Assembly (NCBI GenBank): GCA_020630775.1
Contig: JAHDIN010000001.1
Span: 62,001 to 126,000 of the forward strand
Source: Saprospiraceae bacterium
GTDB lineage: Bacteria; Bacteroidota; Bacteroidia; Chitinophagales; Saprospiraceae
DNA: 64,000 bases
Direction of reading: 5' to 3'
A program made the translations under genes and the position numbers. The first letter of the stretch is position 1, and each line of letters starts with the position of its first letter. Of the stretch, positions 63,074 to 64,000 are shown piece after piece. The notes under the pieces were generated by a model. The model worked only from the letters and a program-made list of their open reading frames with translations. It was not told the DNA's origin and did not search any database.

Positions 63074-64000
63074 CTAATTATCAATCCAATCCATTGTTTT
63101 TCTAACTGCTTTTTGCCATTGTGTATATAGCATATCTATTTTTGATTCTTCTATATTTGGTTCGAATGATTTTTCTACGTTCCTATTCTGCTCTATTACC
63201 TCATCTGTCCAAATTCCTAAAGTAATACCTGCTAAGTAAGCGGCACCCATAGCAGTAGATTCTACATTCTCAGGACGTTCGACTGCACAATTCAATATAT
63301 CGGATTGGAATTGCATTAGATAATTGTTTTGCGTCGCTCCTCCATCAACCTTCAAAACATTTAAGACTACATTACTGTCCTTAATCATGGCATCCAATAC
63401 ATCTTTTGTTTGATATGCTAATGAGTCTAAGGTTGCTTTTGCTATATGGTTTTGACTTGTACCTCTTGTTAAACCAAAAATGGCGCCTCTTGCGTACATG
63501 TTCCAGTAGGGTGCGCCAAGACCAGCGAATGCAGGAACAACGACAACGTCATGGTCGTCTTTGACTTCCTCAGCCATTGATTGTGTTTGCGCAGAATCCG
63601 ATATTATCTTTAATCCATCTCTCAGCCATTGTATGGCTGCACCAGCAATGAAAATGGATCCTTCAAGGGCATAGCTAGGTTCTCCTAGTTCATTACAGCA
63701 AAGAGTTGTAAGTAGTCCAGATTGGGACTTAACATAGTCGTCTCCAATATTCATTAAAAGAAAACATCCAGTACCATAAGTATTTTTCGCACTTCCTTTG
63801 TCAAAACATGCTTGGCCAAAAAGGGCAGCCTGCTGATCTCCAGCCACCCCACAAATCGGAATTTCGTAACCTTCATATCTGAAAACACCAAAATGCGAAG
63901 CAGAATTTTGCACATTTGGAAGGACAGTTGCTGGGACGTCTAATAAATCCAACATCTTTGTATCCCAAGTCTTTGATTTAATATTATATAATAAGGTCCT
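63074..64000 (-). CDS. glpK: Glycerol kinase, C-terminal part (cut by the window edge)
   Basis: The track ORF starts at an internal Met (63955), but the frame stays open to the window end, where RTLLYNIKSKTWDTK matches the conserved GlpK region. So about 308 of roughly 500 residues are present and the N-terminal ATPase half lies outside. Visible family motifs are GDQQAALFGQACF, NTYGTGCFLLMNIG, FAGLGAPYWNMYARG and DGGATQNNYLMQFQSD. The enzyme phosphorylates glycerol with ATP to sn-glycerol-3-phosphate. The 3' end converges on the GT9 gene with 10 bases between stops. Neighbouring glp genes, if any, are upstream and outside. Confidence 0.96.
   Translation of the reverse strand, partial: RTLLYNIKSKTWDTKMLDLLDVPATVLPNVQNSASHFGVFRYEGYEIPICGVAGDQQAALFGQACFDKGSAKNTYGTGCFLLMNIGDDYVKSQSGLLTTLCCNELGEPSYALEGSIFIAGAAIQWLRDGLKIISDSAQTQSMAEEVKDDHDVVVVPAFAGLGAPYWNMYARGAIFGLTRGTSQNHIAKATLDSLAYQTKDVLDAMIKDSNVVLNVLKVDGGATQNNYLMQFQSDILNCAVERPENVESTAMGAAYLAGITLGIWTDEVIEQNRNVEKSFEPNIEESKIDMLYTQWQKAVRKTMDWIDN

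Noticed and set aside
1-64000. Insertion sequence, prophage, restriction-modification, toxin-antitoxin, CRISPR-Cas or other known defence cassette
   Set aside because: No transposase, integrase, methylase-endonuclease pair, Cas protein or toxin-antitoxin pair was recognised. The Dna2-like helicase alone is not enough to call a defence system.

Overview
The window is a low-GC chromosomal segment of a member of the Bacteroidota, most likely from the Saprospirales/Lewinella side of the phylum. The evidence is type IX secretion (T9SS) C-terminal sorting domains on several proteins, very large HYR/Ig-like surface proteins with dockerin-like modules, an OMP_b-brl_3-type TonB-dependent receptor, DUF6089 and OstA-like envelope proteins, a zinc-less TraR/DksA protein next to lspA, TAnnTTTG-type promoter elements and little use of Shine-Dalgarno sites. 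I count 50 genes. Two are cut by the window edges: the HYR protein at the left and glpK at the right. I see no rRNA, tRNA, CRISPR array, phage or insertion sequence with a transposase. The only gene-free stretch over 300 bases is 30754-31115, and it holds a striking ~174-base palindrome.

Layout. 1-3.2 kb: end of a giant HYR/dockerin-like/cohesin-like/T9SS surface protein. 3.3-10 kb: SMUG2-type DNA glycosylase, TonB-dependent receptor, CAP-domain protein, OstA-like protein and a BatE-like TPR/SH3 protein. 10-14 kb: rplU-rpmA (L27 carries an extra helix-hairpin-helix tail), a two-lobed aspartic protease with PDZ, and a DUF937-OmpA fusion. 14-18.5 kb: Dna2-like nuclease-helicase, low-molecular-weight tyrosine phosphatase, acylphosphatase and a small membrane protein. 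18.6-30.8 kb: saccharopine-dehydrogenase-like enzyme, ftsK, CvpA, LolA-like protein, SGNH hydrolase, GT2, PcrA/UvrD helicase, CPBP protease, TraR/DksA-like protein and lspA. 31-41.9 kb: two ArsR-type regulators, tsaB with a CtpA-type S41 protease, a lipoprotein, an alpha/beta hydrolase, uvrB, a Prc-type S41 protease and an OmpA-family protein. 42-48.4 kb: two secreted proteins, LysE, YjbQ, a DUF6089 outer-membrane protein and a sensor-like propeller protein. 48.6-54 kb: a small secreted ORF overlapping a 1,688-residue paralogue of the first HYR protein. 54-64 kb: a TMTC-like/GT2/methyltransferase operon, a Cys-rich secreted protein, a lipoprotein with a T9SS-exported M4 metallopeptidase, a GT9 heptosyltransferase-like gene, and glpK.

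Most of the content is envelope biology (surface adhesins, outer-membrane proteins, LPS and lipoprotein transport, periplasmic proteases, glycosyl transfer) mixed with housekeeping genes for translation, DNA repair and chromosome segregation. I found no classical defence system. The best leads for undescribed biology are the HYR paralogue pair carrying both dockerin-like and cohesin-like modules, the ATGA-coupled small ORF ahead of one of them, the L27-HhH fusion, the long palindrome, the apparent AUC start of yjbQ, the membrane-anchored DUF937-OmpA protein, and the TMTC-like glycosylation operon.
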